DNA of 64,000 nt, from contig CM060066.1 in the NCBI GenBank assembly GCA_030533445.1, positions 593,749 through 657,748 on the forward strand, in the 5' to 3' direction. Positions within the stretch are counted from its first letter, which is position 1; each line of letters starts with the position of its first letter. Below, in pieces: positions 33,868 to 48,300 of the stretch. The translations under genes were made by a program, and so were the position numbers. This stretch comes from Cyprinodon diabolis. Its lineage: Eukaryota; Chordata; Actinopteri; Cyprinodontiformes; Cyprinodontidae. The notes under the pieces were generated by a model, which made no database searches, was not told the origin of the DNA, and saw only the letters and a program-made list of their open reading frames with translations.

Positions 33868-35357
33868 CTTTTGTTTCTAGAAGTTATTGAAACCGTTTTA
33901 TGATCAGTATGAGAAGTTCAAACTCAGCGTCTAAACATCCGATTGGTCGTTCAGGTTCTGACCCGCAGACGTATGGAGGAGCGTTGATGACGGCGTTCCG
34001 TTGAACCGCCATCTAGGCTGGAAACTATAAAGACCTTTAAAGTGTTTCTGCAGGTTAATAAAATAAATCTAGACTAATTATTTAAAAAAGTATTTTATTT
34101 ACATGAAACATTGAATGAAAATTTCAACAATTTTAACAAAAAACCTTTTAGAAGCTGCCATCATTTGAGCCTCCGCTGAAAATCATCCCTTCTAGTTTAG
34201 ACTCAGTTTAAAAGGACAAACTGGATCCTTTAATAAATAAACATCTGAGCAAAGAAAAAAATAACTGAACCTGAGAACCAACCGGAGTCCTTAAAGGGAA
34301 ATTTCCATTTTCTTTCTAAGCCCCTGAACTCATCGCTACATGAAGGAAACATTTCCCGCCTTTAGCGGCTCCAGAAATGCTAGAAAATATAAAAGTGGAG
34401 CCTCTGCTCCATACAGTGATCAGTCTTTCAACAGTAGAAGTACGACGACACAGAAACACGACTGGGGGGGAGGGGGGGCGGGGGGACCCCAGTTCCTGGG
34501 GGTCACTAACCTGCAACGTTTAGATGAACTGAGTTCAGGATTCATCCAATTACTGGATTCAGGTTTGTTGAACCAAAGGCAGGAGAGCGGCCCCCAGGAC
34601 GGGGCGCGGCCCCCAGGACGGGGCGCGGCCCTGGATTAGATGCATTTTAATCCAGTCATTCTCTCAAAGATCATTTTCTGTGAATCAAACTGCAGGATAA
34701 AAACAATCTGTTCAGTTTAAAGAAAAGCATAATTTCTTCCTTCTTTGTGCTTTTTGTCTCTAGAGATAAAATCTACAAACGTTAGAAAATAGGAGGCAGG
34801 AAAAAAAAACATTTAATCAGAACTTAAACGAAATAAAAGAGTTGGAGGAAAAGCTGCCTGAGTTAAAACAAAGTGATTAAAGGTTTAAGGCCTCATCAGA
34901 GCCGCGCTCCTAAAACGCTCCAATCAGATCAGAGTTGGTTTTTCCCGCCGTTAACAGGAAGTTCTCTGGTTGGATTTAAGTGCAAGGAACCAGTCAGAGG
35001 CTTCGCCACAGAGAACCAGCAGGAAAACAGTCGGTAACTGGGGCCGATGGCGGTTTCCATGGCAGCAGCAGCAGTGATGGACAGCTGTATCCGCCATTGA
35101 TGAGCGGGGGGTTCAGTTCTGCTCCTGCCGTCGTGTTGCGTTCGGGTGCTCAGATTTCCTCCTAGTCTCATCAGTTATCAGCTGCGCCTGTTTGGTCTGA
35201 GGATGAACAGCTGACCCCCCCCCCCCCCGGTCAACAGCCTCTGCAGAGATGCAGGCTGACCATCCCTGCTGTCGGTAGTGGCAGCATCATGCTGAGGGGC
35301 AGCAGGTCAGAGCGGTGGACAGATGGAAGGCGTTTGATGCTGGAAGAAGTGTTGTGC

Positions 35358-35363
35358 TTTATT
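35358..35363 (-). terminator. Poly(A) signal of prr36 (putative)
   Basis: AATAAA on the minus strand, about 125 nt beyond the prr36 stop codon. It is the nearest canonical signal; cleavage would fall around 35340. Confidence 0.55.
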
Positions 35364-35488
35364 TTTCTTTACTGACCGACTCCGAGGCGTTCGGGTCCAC
35401 CCTTTAGATCCTGTGATGCGTTCAAGTGCTGTCTGGTCAGTTGAGCTCGGCCGGTCGGTGGCTGCTGCCGTGGGAACCTCTCCTCTCC

Positions 35489-36354
35489 TCAGTGATGCGT
35501 CTCCAGCTCCACCACCGTCCACTCCCCCTGCGAGGAGCTGCCTGCGGCCTCCGGGGAGAAGCTGCTGACGGAGGTGACGGTGGCAGAGGGAGGGGTGAGG
35601 GGGGGCAGCAGACTGGGCCAGAGGCTGCTCTCCAGGGGGCTCAGCGTTCCCCCAGAACCGCCCGGCAACAGCAGCAGGGAGGAGCAGCCGTCTCCATGGA
35701 GGAGCAGCGTCTGGTTGATCAGCTGCTGGACCATGTCCACTTTCTCCCCCCAGTCCAGGTCGAGGGGCGGGGGCCGCTCCGGGGAGTCGGGGAGGGGAGG
35801 AGGTTCGGGTCCAGGACGCTCCTTCTCCAGCGGATCTTCATCTTCTGCCTCCTCCTCGCTGCTCTCTAAAGCTTCATAAATGGTGCAGAGAACCGACGAG
35901 GGAGACGGCAGCGCCGCCTGAGCTTTACTGGACGGCTGCGCCTCCTGCTGCGCCTCCTGCTGCGCCTCCTGCTGCCACTGCATCATCTGCTGCAGCTCCA
36001 GATCTCTCCTCTGCTTCAGCTCCTCTTCTTCCTTCCTCTCCTCCTTATTCCTCTTGATTTCTTCCTCTGCCTCCTCTTTCTTCTTCCTCTCCTCCTCCTC
36101 CGCTCTCCTCTTCCTCTCCTGCTCGGCCTCCTCCAGCGGCCGGCTCTGCTGTTCCCTGCGCTGCTGCAGCTCCAGCAGCTGCCTGTGATGCTGCTCCAGC
36201 CTGCGGAGCTGGGGGCTCAGCGCCTGCTGCCCGGCGCTCCGCGGGGGGAGGTCAGCGCAGCTCAGCCTGGGCAGAGCGGCGGCGGGTTTGATGATGTCAC
36301 AGAAGGTTCTGGGGTAGGAGGAGTGGTCGCGGCGCTGAGGCATCGAGGACGAGC
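35489..36354 (-). CDS. prr36: prr36 exon 5 (last coding exon)
   Basis: Enters in phase 1 after TTCACCTCCAG and ends at a TGA-type stop at 35489. It encodes residues 981-1268: a segment with TFCDIIKPAAALPRLSCADL, a charged coiled coil (EEERKKKEEAEEEIKRNKEE), three QQEA repeats, an acidic stretch (ALESSEEEAEDEDPLEKERP) and the hydrophobic tail with MVQQLINQTLLLHGDGCSSL. The tail is the best evidence for the prr36 assignment. GC-rich compared with the flanking introns. Confidence 0.85.
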
Positions 36355-39300
36355 CTGGAGGTGAAGCAGAAACGAAACATCTTTAAAATCATCTCAGGAA
36401 ACGATCTGACTCAGTGACCCGGCTCAAAAAGTCAAACTCATCATTTTATTAATAAAAGTGGAAATATGTCATTAAGTTTTAATTAAAGATTAATCTACGA
36501 ATAATTTACAACTTCCAAGTATTTTAATGGAAAGTTAGATGGAAGGAAAAACAGACGTTCCCACCATCACCTTAAACGGGTTCATGGACCGCGCTGCGCT
36601 CTGTCAGCAAACCGGCCTGACCTGAACCTGATCAGGTATCCATGGAAACCGTGGAGGCTGATTCCCTCCACGCCACGCCGAGTCCTCAGACGGCATTTAT
36701 CAAAATTTAATCTGCTTTCCATCACAGCAGGAAAGATGCTGCGCTAGACTTACAGCCTCTGCCGTGAAACATGGTGGTGGCAGCATCATCCTATGGGTCC
36801 CATACAAATACAATGAGTTTCACTTTTTGAACAGAGTCAAACATCTATAGAGGCGGAGAACAGCCAGGAGCAGGAAGGTGTCAGAGAAAAGAAGCTCCTC
36901 CCACTGGAGGAGGAGAGGGGGGGGGGTGTGTGAAGAAAAGCCCCAAAAACAACCAGCAGGTTTCCCTTCTGAACAGAATGGTGACTCTGGGTGTAGAAGG
37001 GTGAGGGACAGGGTGGTGCCTGGGTGGAGGTGGTCAGCAGAGAGCAAACCTGAACATGGAGACCCAGAGAAGAAAGAACTGCAAAGAAAAGGAGGAGAAC
37101 TTCCTGTATGGCTTCACTCCTCCGGATCCTGTTGATTCATGCAGAAGCTCCTCATGCATTTCCAGCATCAGCAGGAAGCCTGGCGGCTCGGCTTTAGCAG
37201 AGGAGCGCTTCCCCTCCTAGAACCGAGCCTGGATGCTGCAGCCCATCAACAGGAGGTGCGCAGCGGTGACATGCAGAAGCTCCAGAGAACAGTGCAGCAA
37301 AGTACAAAACAAACAACACACCCACAGGGAGGGGAACCGCCGCCGCCGATCCTGAGGCGACTCGGTCCAGAGGAGGGAGGGATGAGCGGGCGCCCTGACA
37401 GATCCATCAGGTCCTCAGAGCATCATAGTGCAGAGAGGCGGCGCAGTCCTGGAAAGGCTGCTTTTCTTTTCACACAGCAGAATATTTCCTGCATTCATGT
37501 TATATTCCATTAAATGGCCCCGAGCGGGGGGGGGGGGGGGGGGACCAAACAGGTCAGTGACGAGCTCCAAGCAGCCGAGTTACCGTACATCCCATTAAAG
37601 CGGTTCTATGGTTTCCATTTGCTAAAATAAAGCATTTAATGCTGCAGACGCCAATAAATGTCTGCATTAATCAATCTGTGGGCGGGGCCCTAAACTGGTC
37701 ACGCCCCCTCCTAATGCAGCAACCCGACGATCCAAAGCTGCAAACATTACATAACCTCTGGGTGAAAATCCACAAGGTTTATGAAACCTTCACTTAAAAA
37801 GATCAAAGGATAGATTTCTTTTATAATTACTGGCATGGGCGGTTCTAGACAGGGGCCAGGGGGGCCAGTGCCCCTGTAGATCGTGTCCTGGCCCCCGAAA
37901 GAAGTTCTAATGATGATCTGCAGACATGGATACTGATTGGTCCTTTGGATCCATTATTTTTTCCTATAAATTCTGGTTTTCTAATTATTTAAAATAAATA
38001 AGGTTTTCATCTGCTAAATGTTTTTTTTCCCCCCAAAACAAATAAAAATTTATTAGTTTTTCTTGAGTTTTAATTCAGATTTTTGTAGAAAACCAACTTT
38101 AACTTAAACGAATTCAAAAATATGTAATATTCCTAAATTATGAATGTTTATTGATCTAATAAGATATAGAATTTTAATTCAAACTTCACTTCATGCAGCC
38201 AGAGGTCCTTCACACCACCACGCCGTTAGCAATGGCCGCCGCAGACGGGCTGCCGTTAGCCCTGGCCACCATTAGCCTCAGAGCTCCGCTGGTTGCCCCG
38301 ATCTTCTCAACTTCAGAAATAGCTTTTTTTTAAATCACACATTAAATCAGTAAACTGACCATATAGTGACGCCTTAAAGTATAATATTCTGGCCTCAAAT
38401 GATCTTAAAACGTTCTTTTATTGAACAGCAGCAACAGAAAGCGAACTTTTAACTTCCAACAGGTTAGCTCCATGGAAAGCTGCTGCCGCCGCAGTGCATC
38501 ACGCTGCTGGTCAACAGCTGCTGCCATCTTCCTTGTATTTTCTGCAGCGTCGCGCAGCTTTGTCATCACGCCCTTAAAACCCCGCCCACTTTGCATCCAG
38601 ACATTCAAAACACATCTCTGCGTTGTGATTGGCCCGCCTGATTTAAGGCGTGGGGCATTGATGATTTTGGCTGCTGGTGGGCGGGGCTAGTTTACTAGGC
38701 TATGGGGGGGTGCAATGAGTGAAATGGAGTCCTTTCTGTAAAATTGACAGACTGTAGTAGCCATGTTTGCTCAGTTTGAGCTGTAGCTGCGCGTTATGAA
38801 AAAAATTAATAAAAACATTGGACAGTGTATGTGCGACTATTTAGTGTCTGAGTTTTGGGATAAATGTTACGAGCTGCCTCAGTCAGAGCTTCATCTCCAT
38901 CTGAGGACGTTAAATAATCGGAACTTTCTCCCAGTTTCAGCTTCTCCTCGACACTATAAGAAAACATGATGGTAAAAAAATCTAATCTTTATTTAAAGTT
39001 TTAAGGTTTGTTTCTCCAAAGGAGCAAAAGAACTGGATACAATTAAGTGCAAAACACCTTTAAGGAGAAGAACCTGTTTAAAGGAGCAGATTCGACAGTT
39101 TGGCTTAAAAACAACAGACACAGAATGATGAATGCAGATAGAAAGACGTTAAACAGATCATTCCACGTCAGTTTGATGTCTGACTGTAAACTGCAGGAAG
39201 GAACATCCATGCCAGGTGAGGGGGCCGCATCGTCCACCCCACCCCAGGGCCGCTGGGGGTGGGGGGGGCGCTGCACATACAGGAGGATCCCTCACATTCA

Positions 39301-42300
39301 AACATGGAACAACTTTCATAAGTTTTTGTTCTGATTGTGTTTGACTGGATCCGCCGCCAGATGGCGAGGAACACGGAGACAACATTGGGGGGGGGGTGCT
39401 ACTATACGTTACCTGGAAAAGAGTCGTCAGTCTTTTCACAGATAGCGTAGTACTGAGGCTGGACGTCCGTCGTCTCATCCGCCTCCTCCAAGGGTTCTTT
39501 GGATTCACGCCGTTCTGGCCCCGCCTGTTTGTCTGGCTCCGCCTCCTGCCGCCCAGCCTCCATGTACGGCTCCTTGTTGGCCTCCACCGGGAGCTCCTCC
39601 AGGGAGAAGATGCCGGGGCTCTTGGTGGACGGCGTGGTGTTGGAGTCTAAGATGAAGGACGCTGGCGAAGCGGCTTCATCGCCGGGGGCCCGCTCCGCCT
39701 CCTCCTCCACTGTGGAGAGACAGCGCTGGGGGGGAGGGATGGGGTCAAAGGTCAGGTTACAGATTGCAGAAGACGCCCCCAGCTGAGCTTCTCCTTCCGT
39801 GTCGCTGGCTTCATCTTCTGTGACTGAGGATGAGGAGGGGTTGGAGGTAGGGGCCGTTGAGGGCCCCCCCAGGACTTCATCAGCGGGTAGGGTCTCTGGC
39901 TCCGCCTCCTCCTCTCTCTCCGTTTGGACTTCCTGGGAGGAATAAGGAGGCGCCTCAAACGCCGGAGAGGAAAGCTTCCTCTCCTGGTGGCGGTCCTCAG
40001 GCGTGCTCGCCTCACTGGACGGAGACGGCCCTGGGGCCGCAGCGGGGCCCCGGGGATCAGCAGTCTGGGGCGGGAGTGGGACGTCCTGTCCTTCAGGAGC
40101 AGAGGCTGAAGCTCCGCCCCCTGACCAGGCCTGAGCCTCCGGTTCTCCTTCTGGACCCTGAGGAAGGCATAACTGCGAGGGTCCCGCCCACCGACAGTCT
40201 GACGGGTTCTGCTGGTCCCACTGGGCTGCCGGGGCGGGGGGCAGCGGCGGCTGGACCACCCTGTTCAGATTATCCAGCCTCTCTTCGTCGGCAAAGTCGT
40301 CTTCGTCTGCGTTCCCGTAGCTTTCCAGTCCGCTCTCCGTCACGCCTTCACTCGCCATCTCCACGTCTTCGTCGTCCTCTTCGTCGTGGCGGGGTCCACG
40401 CGGCTCATCCGTGCGCTCCGAGCCCACCTCCATGTCACAGACGCGGTCGCTGTCGTCGTCCTCGTTCACCGGGATGTCGGGGACCTTCTCGAAGTCGGGG
40501 GACCCCGCCGAGGCCCCCTCCATGTCCATGGCTCCCTTCAGGCTGCCGTCGCCCAGCTCGTCCGTGCTCTCCGTTCCCTCCAGGACGCCGGGGGCGCTCA
40601 GCTCCGACGCCCCCTGCTGGCTGCCGCTCACCTCCTCCGAGTCCAGCTCTGACAACCAGACGCCTCCGGCTTTCCAGGCAGCGCCGCCGACCGGCCCCCC
40701 CGACCCAGGACGGGACTCCTCGGTGGGCTGCGTGGTTCCGCTCATTTCCGACACCGACACCAGCTGGCTGCCCTCCCTCTCCTCCTCCTCCTCCTCCTCC
40801 TCCTCTTCGTTTAGATTCAGCGGCGCCGTCTTAGGGGCGAAGCTCGCCGCAGGCGGGGCGGGGGTCTGATCTGGGGACCCCGGCTCCTTGGGCGGGGCAC
40901 CAGAGGGGGCCACGGTCGTCTGCTCCTGTTGTGGAGGCTGTTCAGGAGGGGGGGTAGGGGGTGGCGGGGGGGCTGCTTCCTCATGCTGACCGACCTCCTC
41001 TGGCTCCCCGTCACCCCGAGTCTGAACCTCCTCCACAGCGGCCGATTCTGGCTTCTCGGTCGGAGCTGCCGGGTCTGCCGCCGGCGCCGAAGCCGCCGTC
41101 CTTTGGGGCGGGGCCTCAGTCACCGGGGGGTTTGACGTCTTCTTTGTGAAAGGCGAGCCCGTCTGAGGGGGTCTGGCTCCACGTTTGGTGGCAGGAGTCA
41201 CAGGTTTGAAGGCACCAGCAGGTCTGCCTGCAGGAGAAGCGGGCGGCGTCCGGCCTGGCGCTCTGCTCGCCAGCGGAAGGCGAGCGGCGGCCGGAGGCTT
41301 CTTTGTTGGCGCTGGTTTGGCTGGTGGCTGAACTTTGGGGGCTGCAGCCTTGGTCGCCGTCGCTGCTTTAGGTGCAGAGTTTGGTTTTGCTGCATTCGCT
41401 GATTTGGAGGCTTCATTCTTTTTGGAGGCAGGAAGTCCTGCTGCTGCTGCAGCGACGGGTTTCCTGGCAGCAGGAGGTTCTGCTGCAGCTGCAGCGACGG
41501 GTTTCCTGGCAGCAGGAGGTTCTGCTGCTGCTGCAGCGACGGGTTTCCTGGCAGCAGGAGGTTCTGCTGCAGCTGCAGCGACGGGTTTCCTGGCAGCAGG
41601 AGGCGGTCGACTTACATCTGCAGCAAAAAGAGGGAAACGTTAACATGATATAAGTTCTATAACCTGAAACGGTTGGAATCATTAAAACATGAACACAGAA
41701 AAGGATCAGTTTCAGCACTAAGGCTGGAAAATTAAATGCATTTGCAAAATAATCGCAATTTAATAAATGGCAACTGTCAAACGGCAGAGGCTGAGATTGT
41801 TCATGACATCTCCCTCCAGGCCTTTAGGTTAGGCCACACAGTAAGGTAGAGATTAGTCCTGTAACCATGGAGCTTTAAAAAAACTAAGTCTGGGGTCAAA
41901 CATTTTAAGCTCGGGTTTAATGAAAAGGAAAATCTAAATTGCTGCATTTTTTATTCTAAAAATACGGCAGTTAAACATATTTCCATTCATTCCATAATAA
42001 ACCACAGTGATTCTACCTTTAGCTCTCAATAAATGGATGAATCAATCGCCAGCGTTTAAGCTCCGCCCACTGAGGAAGGCTGATGAACGAGTGACAGAAA
42101 TTAACATATCGTCATCATTGCTTCATTATTTTTTTTAATAGTAAAACTGGGAATTCATCCAACAGAAATCCACCTAACAGGCTGCGAGACGGGGTGGGGG
42201 GGGGCTGCAGCAAAATGAATAAATAAACATTTTGCATTTAAAATAAAGCCTCTTCATCCATCACTATGCTCCACCCAGAATCGTTTTAGTTTCACCTGGT

Positions 42301-45300
42301 TTTAGCTCATAAAAAGTCTTTCAGGAACCGACAGTTTAATCAATTAGCAAAATATTCGTTAGTTTCAGTCGAAGTTGTTTTACTGTTATTGTGAAGTTTA
42401 ATTAAAAGCTCATAGATTGACCTGAGAACTGATGGTGTGTTACAGACCCTGAAGTGAATACGACCATAAAGTAGTGAAACTTTATTTATCTTTGCCCCCC
42501 CAGTTTAAAAGCACTTCCAGCAGCATTGCCCCCGCCCCCAACTACCAACTTTATATGGAGAAGCAAACATAAAACAGCTCATAGAAGATGACCTTCTCAC
42601 CTTTCTTTGCAGCAGGAGCGTGTTTACTGGGCTGCACTGCTGCAGTCCTACCAGCAGGCGGCGGTGCAGCGGCTCTGGAAACTTTAGCAGTTGCCGTGTT
42701 GGAAGGCTTTGCTGCAGCAGCAGGTTTTGGTATGGTGGATGCAGATCTGGATGTTAAGGAACCTGCAGCAGGCCTGAAAGGAAATAAACAGGTTTGAGAA
42801 GAAAAAAAAGCTTCACAGCATCTTTGACTGCAGCTCTATAATTAAAGTTAGACTCAAAGAAAAGCTTTTAACATAAATCCAGGTTATTAAAAGCAAAGGG
42901 GACACCAGAAGTAAACCTTCAAACAGTTTCAGGTTTTAATTTAAGAACAGAAGCATAAAGGTTTGATGCCATTTTCAGACCACACGCTGCAGAAGCAGCA
43001 GGTTGCATGCAGAGCCAATGGTGAAACACGCATCAAGGCGCAGCAGAAGGTCCTGCAGCGTCTAGAGAAGCAGGAGCAGCGGCGCCTCATGAGCTACTGA
43101 GCATCTGAGGCGTTTCAGAAGCAGCAGATGGTGCATCAACCAATGAGAGAAGCTGGCAGGGAGTCAATAATCTTTGAAGGCAGGATGGTAATCTGGATGA
43201 ACTGACTGCACAGACCATGTTTTCAGGAGGACTTTCTCACTTCAACATAGATTCTAACTACTTTCTACCCGCTGATCACAGCTAATATAGCAAAGCTGCT
43301 CTCTGTCGTTGAACACAGGAGCAGCAAGAAAAACAAAAAAAAGGAACTTTGTCCCAAACTGGAGAAATTCCCTCTCTACATTTAACCCCTCCCCTTGGGC
43401 TGCCATGGTGCGGCACCTGGGGAGCAGGGTGGGGTTAAGGGTCTTGCTCAGGGACCCAGAGTGGCAGTCTGTGGGAGTGGGACTCTATGCCCCACCCACT
43501 GGGCCGCCACTCCAGACGCACCTGGACTCAGTTAACTGGACGTCTGAGCTTAATGTGGACGAGCATCACAACTGAGGCAGCAGAAGCTTCCAGCGTTCGC
43601 CGTCTGAACGCAGCATGAAAGGTTATCCTGTTTCAGAACCAGTAAACCAAAAACACTGGTTTTACTGGTGATTCCGTCAATGTTCCATCTGCTCCATTCC
43701 GTCCTCCGGGCTTCAGGACGGTTTCCATGGTTACATTTAATCGCCACGGATCCATGGCCGACTCATCACTAGGCGCCGCTCAGCACAGGTGGCTGCAGTA
43801 ACGCCACCGATGACCGTCCGGTCCTCGTTCTCCCATCCCAGACATTAAATCTAAACCCAGACCAAGTCACTGGAACTCCGGTAGTTCCAGAGTCTTAAGA
43901 GTCTGAGTCGTTCTTCCTCCAGAGATACGGGAAAAGATCTGGTTTTAAAAACATGCAGCTTTTTCTGCAGGATCTCAGTTTTTATACAGAATTGGACAAA
44001 GTTTTGTTCCAAACTGCAGCATCTCCTTTATCCAGCCATTTAAAGATTAAATGAACAAACAGGGTTTAGTTTTTATTTTGTGTTTCAATCTTAATCGAGA
44101 AATGAGTTAAAAGAAAAAAAGTTTAGAATAACTAAAAATGAAAGCAGCAGTTTTGTTTTTCACTGGAAAAGGTTTAGTTTCTATAATCAGGCCTTAGACA
44201 CATCTGGAACGAACGGCGTTCAGGATGGAAACCAGGAGGCGTTTGTTCCTCTTATCGTCTACAGACCGTTAATCTGATGCAGTCAGAGCCTGACGTCCAT
44301 GAGATCAACTTTTAACATCCATTCCTTCTGCAGACACTTTCTGCCGTTTCAAAGCCGATAATCTGCATCGTTTTCCCTCCGATGCTGGCAGCATCGTGCC
44401 TAATAAAGGACGGATTGAAGCGGAGCAGACGTTACAATGAACATTTGTTCCTCCAACATCAGACGGACGCCCCACAGACATGAAGTCAGAGCGGCGGCAT
44501 TTTCTAATTTGCTCCCATTAAGCCGTAGAACCGGACTCCAGTTTGGGCCAAAATGATGACAGCTCGTCTGACATGGAGCTGAGCGACGGGCCCTGAACCA
44601 CGGGGCGCAACAACGTCTAGACGTCAGGCTGCAGAACCAAACATAAAGCAGCCTTTAGCTCCAACGCTCCGTTCATCTGGAAAAATGGAGGTTTCTCATA
44701 TTGGTTCCTTTTAAACGGTCGACTGAAACGTCGCCGTTCTGCCTCCATCGCTCCACTGATGCACACCTGGTTCATCTCCTCTCTGAGGCGCCTCATTACT
44801 GAAATGTGCTGCAGATATAACAGAAAAGCTGGATTCAATGATTCAATTGTCCTGCAGTCAAAGATGCCCTGAAAGCTTGTGGGGGGGTCAGCAGAATACT
44901 GAGAGACTAATTTCCAAAGAGTATTTGACACAATGGGGACGGCTACATTCCCACCTTCTGCAGGTAACCAGCAAGGAGCCGCTGAGCTGTGAGCAGGAAG
45001 GCGTGACGGAGGATCAAAGCCCCGCAAACAAACCAGGGAAACACGTTATAGAAAACATCCGTTTGCTGCTAGTTACCATTTAAACGGGCTGTTTATCCTT
45101 CTGATCATTCTAGCCTGACGCCTCCAATGGTATAAAAGTGATGCGTCGGCGCCTGGAGGCTCATCAGCAACTGACCAATTAGAGATCATCAGCAGCAACT
45201 GACCAATCAGTGATCAGCCACTGACCAATCATCAGCCACTGACCAGAGATCATCATCAGCCACTGACCAATCGGTGATCAGCCACTGACCGGTGATCAGC

Positions 45301-48300
45301 CACTGACCAATCAGAGATCATCATCAGCCACTGACCAATCAGAGATCATCAGCAGCCACTGACAATCAGTGATCAGCCACTGACCGGTGATCAGCCACTG
45401 ACCAATCAGAGATCATCATCAGCCACTGACCAATCAGAGATCATCATCAGCCACTGACCAATCAGAGATCATCAGCAGCCACTGACAATCAGTGATCATC
45501 ATCAGCCACTCACCAATCAGTGATCATCATCAGCCACTCACCAATCAGTGATCATCATCAGCAACTGACCAATCAGAGATCATCAGCAACTGACCAATCA
45601 GAGATCATCAGCAACTGACCAATCAGAGATCAGCCACTGACCAATCAGAGATCAGCCACTGACCAATCAGTGATCATCAGCAGCCACTGACCAGTGATCA
45701 TCAGCAGCCACTGACCAATCAGTGATCATCAGCCACTGACCAATCAGTGATCATCAGCCACTGACCAATCAGTGATCATCAGCCACTGACCAATCAGTGA
45801 TCATCAGCCACTGACCAATCAGTGATCATCAGCCACTGACCAATCAGTGATCATCAGCCACTGACCAATCAGTGATCATCAGCCACTGACCAATCAGAGA
45901 TCATCAGCAACTGACCAATCAGAGATCAGCCACTGACCAATCAGAGATCAGCCACTGACCAATCAGAGATCATCAGCAACTGACCAATCAGTGATCAGCC
46001 ACTGACCAATCAGTCATCAGCCACTGACCAGTCATCAGCCACTGACCAGTCATCAGCCACTGACCAATCAGTGATCATCAGCAGCAACTGACCAATCAGT
46101 GATCATCATCAGCAACTGACCAATCGGTGATCATCATCAGCAACTGACCAATCAGTGATCATCATCAACTGACCAATCGGTGATCATCATCAGCAACTGA
46201 CCAATCAGTGATCATCATCAACTGACCAATCGGTGATCATCAGCAGCAAGGATTACATCAGGAAGGCAGAGAGGGGAACCATGTCCAAAAAGACAACAAA
46301 AGGAAAAATGTTAGACGGGATAAACTTCTATAGGCTGCAGTGACCCTAATCTGATTATTGTTGCCCGTAGCGACCTGGATCTGATCTTTTCATAACAGTC
46401 TGAACAACATGGATCTGATTGTTCCCAATGCGACCATGGCGGCTTGGCTCCGTGGTCCTGAATCTGATACCAATCGGATCTTTTTTAAAAGGCCACGCCG
46501 CATTTATCCGCCCTGAACGCCATTAATACCCGACAAAGGTCACATTCTTGCTATGTAGAAGCGGCAAGAAAAAACAACAATCATGGCGGACGATGATGCG
46601 GAGAGCAGCATTTATATTTAACCATCTTGAAAAGATTAAGTTTTTAAGGTTAGGAAAGATAGCTAGATGTTCTCCTCACTACCATCCATGTTTACTTCTG
46701 TAAACCCAGCACGCTGGCGACCTGTGATGTCATTGCGTCCTCTACTGCGCATGTGGGACAATAAGCTGTATGAATGTAGTTCACACAGGAGATCACATAC
46801 AAGTCGCATTTATTTGGAAAAAAAATTTTAAAAATCGTATTTTAGAAAAAAATAAAAAATAAATATTGGAATTGAGCATGAAGGCCTGCCGAGTGAACGC
46901 AGGCCTTATCTGTTAACTGTGACGCACACACAGACCACCTGCTTTCTGAGCATAAAACATCCTTTAAAACAGTTGGATTATAAACATGCTGAACATTTCC
47001 ACCTTCATTTTAACCCATCATCTCCTTTTGCCGTTCAAAAGCAAACCTGAGGAAAGATGCTGACCTCATAACGTCTGAGGAAAAACCAAAGATCATCATT
47101 CTGATCCTCTAACGTGGAGAAATCCTCCCAGAGTCTAAATGTGCTGCTGCATAGATTCCACTTCCTGCCAGCAGCAGCTCAGATCAATAGAAACCAGATT
47201 AAACAGGATGACAGGCCTCCATATGCATTAGTGAATAAACAGCGGCTCCTAAACAAAAACGTTCTGATTTGGCCCCGAGCTTGAAGCTGCCTTCAAATAC
47301 AACAATAAATGCTAAATATTTAGTTCTTACATCCCTGCAGGCAGACGGTCCCAAATGATTCAACTCATCCAATGAAAGGCGGCAAACACAAAATCAATTC
47401 TTTGCTTTAATGCATGACTCGTTACTCCAGACCCTGGACTCTGATTGGCTGCTAACGCGGCCAAAGATTCACCGAGTCCTGAGAGCGCCACACATTCCTG
47501 ACTCCTGTGTGGGTGACTGGCATTCACTCTTTGTGGAGGAGATGAGCCGAGTTCAGAGGAAGCTCTGCAGCCTGGCAGCAGCCGGGGAGGGGGGGCGGAT
47601 CCCCTGGCTGTTACTTTACCCTGATATGTGGAACCATCAGCCCCAAATGGGGCTAAAAAAGAACAGTTTGTCTGCAGAACATTAAACAGCAGAAAAACAA
47701 AGAGACTGAAGAGATTTTCTGATTCTCCTTCATGATTTAACATCAATCCTTTCTGCCTGCTTTGCATTCAAAGTCAAACCTAATAAATATCTAGTGACCC
47801 TCTTTATCTGATGATGCAATCATTCAGCATCACCTCCCCTAAAGGTGAACTACAGCCCAGCCCTGATCTTCAGACAGAAGCAGTGCCGGATCTAGGGGGG
47901 GGGGGGCTGCAGCCCCAGATGTTTCCCCAAGAGCCCCCGGTCTCCCTTCTGAGCTGATCTAAATAAAATGTGCAGTACTGGAATTCACCAGATGGTGGCA
48001 GCATGCACAGCAAAGCAGACCGTAGCATTACCGTGCAGAAGAAGAAGTCACCACTAGCTGTGGCTAAACAGACGGATGCTCCAGGATGTGAAGCTCTGAC
48101 TGACCTCCAGACCTTCTTGGTCCCGGTGTTCCGTGGAATTCTGTTCCCTCTGCGTTTGGAGGCGCATTGAAGCCAGAGAGGCGGCCATGATGGATGGAAC
48201 CATTTTACTGCACTGCTGATCGATTTCTGGCTAAAATCAGCTCCTATAATCAGCTCACTGTTTAACATCCAGTTTAATCAGCAGCTGTTGACTAAATTAT

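Larger units (their letters stand above)
27511..35357. other. Intergenic region between pkn1 and prr36
   Basis: About 7.8 kb from the pkn1 promoter block to the prr36 poly(A) signal. It contains a MITE-like repeat, hAT-like sequence, the 31-bp minisatellite with its flanking duplication, and a LINE 3' end. 31.7-32.8 and 33.9-35.3 kb show nothing recognisable except G-rich runs and a short GC-rich 22-bp duplication near 34590-34630. Confidence 0.7.

Noticed and set aside
39857..40834. 325-codon plus-strand frame
   Set aside because: Antisense shadow of the GC-rich, Pro-rich prr36 exon 4, whose own frame is supported by splice phases and composition.
41199..41201. GTG as the start of a 599-codon prr36 reading frame
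   Set aside because: The frame is open for another 416 nt upstream to a good acceptor whose phase matches the preceding exon, so this is an internal valine codon.
41335..41643. Plus-strand frames with AAAATGFLAAGGS repeats
   Set aside because: Antisense of the 42-bp coding repeat of prr36.
45161..46248. CRISPR-like look of regularly spaced repeats
   Set aside because: No unique spacers between repeats, eukaryotic context, no cas genes; these are tandem minisatellites. The same applies to the other arrays.
47360..48268. Two minus-strand frames of 135 and 132 codons
   Set aside because: No similarity recognised, no splice support, and the second overlaps a transposon end; treated as chance frames in an intron.
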